Source: Mantamonas sphyraenae
Lineage: Eukaryota; CRuMs; Mantamonadidae
Assembly: GCA_026936335.1 (NCBI GenBank)
Contig: JAPMXV010000059.1
Location: forward strand, 62,001 to 126,000
Length of the DNA: 64,000 nt
Direction of reading: 5' to 3'
Part shown: positions 63,449-64,000 of the stretch, in pieces
Layout: each line of letters opens with the position of its first letter
Numbering within the stretch: position 1 is the first letter of the stretch
Made by a program: the position numbers and the translations under genes
The notes under the pieces: generated by a model
Databases searched by the model: none
What the model was told of the DNA's origin: nothing
Seen by the model: only the letters and a program-made list of their open reading frames with translations

Positions 63449-64000
63449 TCAAACGCCCTCCAACACCTCCAGCAACGCATCCACCCACTGCACGAGCGCA
63501 TGCGCAGTCTTGAACACACAGCGGTACTCCTGGTTCATCCTTGCCTTTTCCAGCTTGGACGCCTCGATCTCCTGGCTCGTGAACTTGGAGATCTTAAACT
63601 CGGTTTCCCCTCCAAGCACGGCACGAACACGCTGCAGCACCTTTTTCGCCTCAGCCACACTTGCAGCTTTGTACCACATCATCGCCTCGGCGCCCACGTA
63701 CACCACCGTCGACATCATGGCCGTATACTTGTGGTACGCGGCAGAGAAGTGGCGCACGTCGCCGTCAAGTCGTGGCGACAGGGCCAGCACCTCCTTGCAC
63801 TCTCCAAGCTGCATGTCCTGTGCCATTTGTCGCTGGACCACACCCTGCAGCGCCACAAACCCGCCTTCGGTCAGCAGACCGCCCACAATACGCCTCTGCA
63901 GATCCCGCACCTGGTCCTCCACGTACAGCTGCTCCTGTGTGCCCAGACCACCCCAGGACTCCAGTGCAGCGCGCATTCCCTCGTCCTTTGTCAGTAGTGA
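63449..64000 (-). CDS. C-terminal part of a paralogue of the permuted-Ras gene (5' part outside window)
   Basis: The frame is open from the window edge (64000) down to the stop at 63449. It reads [19 protein letters not shown] and later [25 protein letters not shown]. This aligns with the end of the gene at 54611-59292 ([17 protein letters not shown] and [24 protein letters not shown]), with clear divergence between. The final 40 residues (MNQEYRCVFKTAHALVQWVDALLEVL) also align loosely. It should therefore be the 3' end of a second gene of this type. Whether it also has the membrane, longin, Ras and SPRY parts lies to the right of the window. It converges on Tag2 with 9 bp between stop codons, as its paralogue converges on Tag1. 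Confidence 0.85.
   Translation of the reverse strand, partial: SLLTKDEGMRAALESWGGLGTQEQLYVEDQVRDLQRRIVGGLLTEGGFVALQGVVQRQMAQDMQLGECKEVLALSPRLDGDVRHFSAAYHKYTAMMSTVVYVGAEAMMWYKAASVAEAKKVLQRVRAVLGGETEFKISKFTSQEIEASKLEKARMNQEYRCVFKTAHALVQWVDALLEVLEGV

Noticed and set aside
1-64000. Bacterial contig or operon interpretation (short gaps, ATGA overlap)
   Set aside because: Phased GT-AG introns in many genes and eukaryote-specific proteins (ARF, REV3, PPIL4, ALG9, 4E-BP) make this a nuclear eukaryotic sequence.
1-64000. CRISPR arrays, tRNA or rRNA genes, transposase or reverse-transcriptase ORFs
   Set aside because: None recognised by eye; the repeats present are microsatellites, one inverted duplication, one 28-bp doublet and one in-gene tandem duplication. 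A covariance-model scan was not possible.

Overview
The window is nuclear DNA from a unicellular eukaryote with a compact, GC-rich genome. Most genes have 0-7 short introns (about 45-260 nt, with one of 442 nt) that follow GT-AG rules. Donors are mainly GTGAGT or GTACGT, and intron interiors are rich in CA/TG repeats. Intergenic gaps are often only 50-350 nt. Twenty-eight protein genes are annotated; the first and last are cut by the window edges. I saw no rRNA, tRNA, CRISPR array or transposon. Gene content (a 4E-BP homologue, a choline-transporter-like protein, TIG/IPT surface proteins, a Ras-type domain) suggests a free-living heterotrophic protist, perhaps near the opisthokont/apusomonad part of the tree. 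That placement is inference only.

Layout. 0-8 kb: the end of a TIG surface protein, a membrane metallophosphoesterase, a myotubularin phosphatase, and a secreted cationic protein with three vWD-like modules. 8-14 kb: isochorismatase-like hydrolase, four-EF-hand protein, type II membrane glycosyltransferase, HIT protein. 14-31 kb: two nearly identical S-adenosylmethionine synthetase genes on the arms of a 2.1 kb inverted repeat. Between the arms lie 4E-BP, the PPIL4-type cyclophilin, REV3 (DNA polymerase zeta), a TauE-like transporter and a GPR180/TMEM145-like 7TM protein. 31-38 kb: CD36/LIMP-2-family protein, NAGPA-type glycosidase and ALG9, a small group with secretory/lysosomal and glycan functions. 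38-54.5 kb: a PH-like coiled-coil protein, a 2370-residue propeller-TIG-multi-TM surface protein with a recent 786 bp internal tandem duplication, a CTL/SLC44 transporter, a DDX51-type helicase, a two-TM protein and an MFS carrier. 54.6-64 kb: a five-exon gene predicted to join seven TM segments, a longin-like domain, a circularly permuted Ras domain and a SPRY domain; then two 3-methyladenine-DNA-glycosylase paralogues flanking ARF and ZNF593/Bud20 genes, and at the right edge the end of a paralogue of the permuted-Ras gene.

The strongest leads are: the membrane-longin-permuted Ras-SPRY gene and its edge paralogue; the palindromic duplication of the (permuted Ras, glycosylase) gene pair, with loss of the base-recognition Glu in one glycosylase; the inverted repeat carrying the SAM synthetases; the vWD-like cationic secreted protein with an acidic N-terminal segment; and the animal-like 4E-BP with its phosphosite layout and TOS-like tail. 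Exon boundaries were worked out by hand from splice-site phase and family alignment. None was checked with transcripts or database searches.
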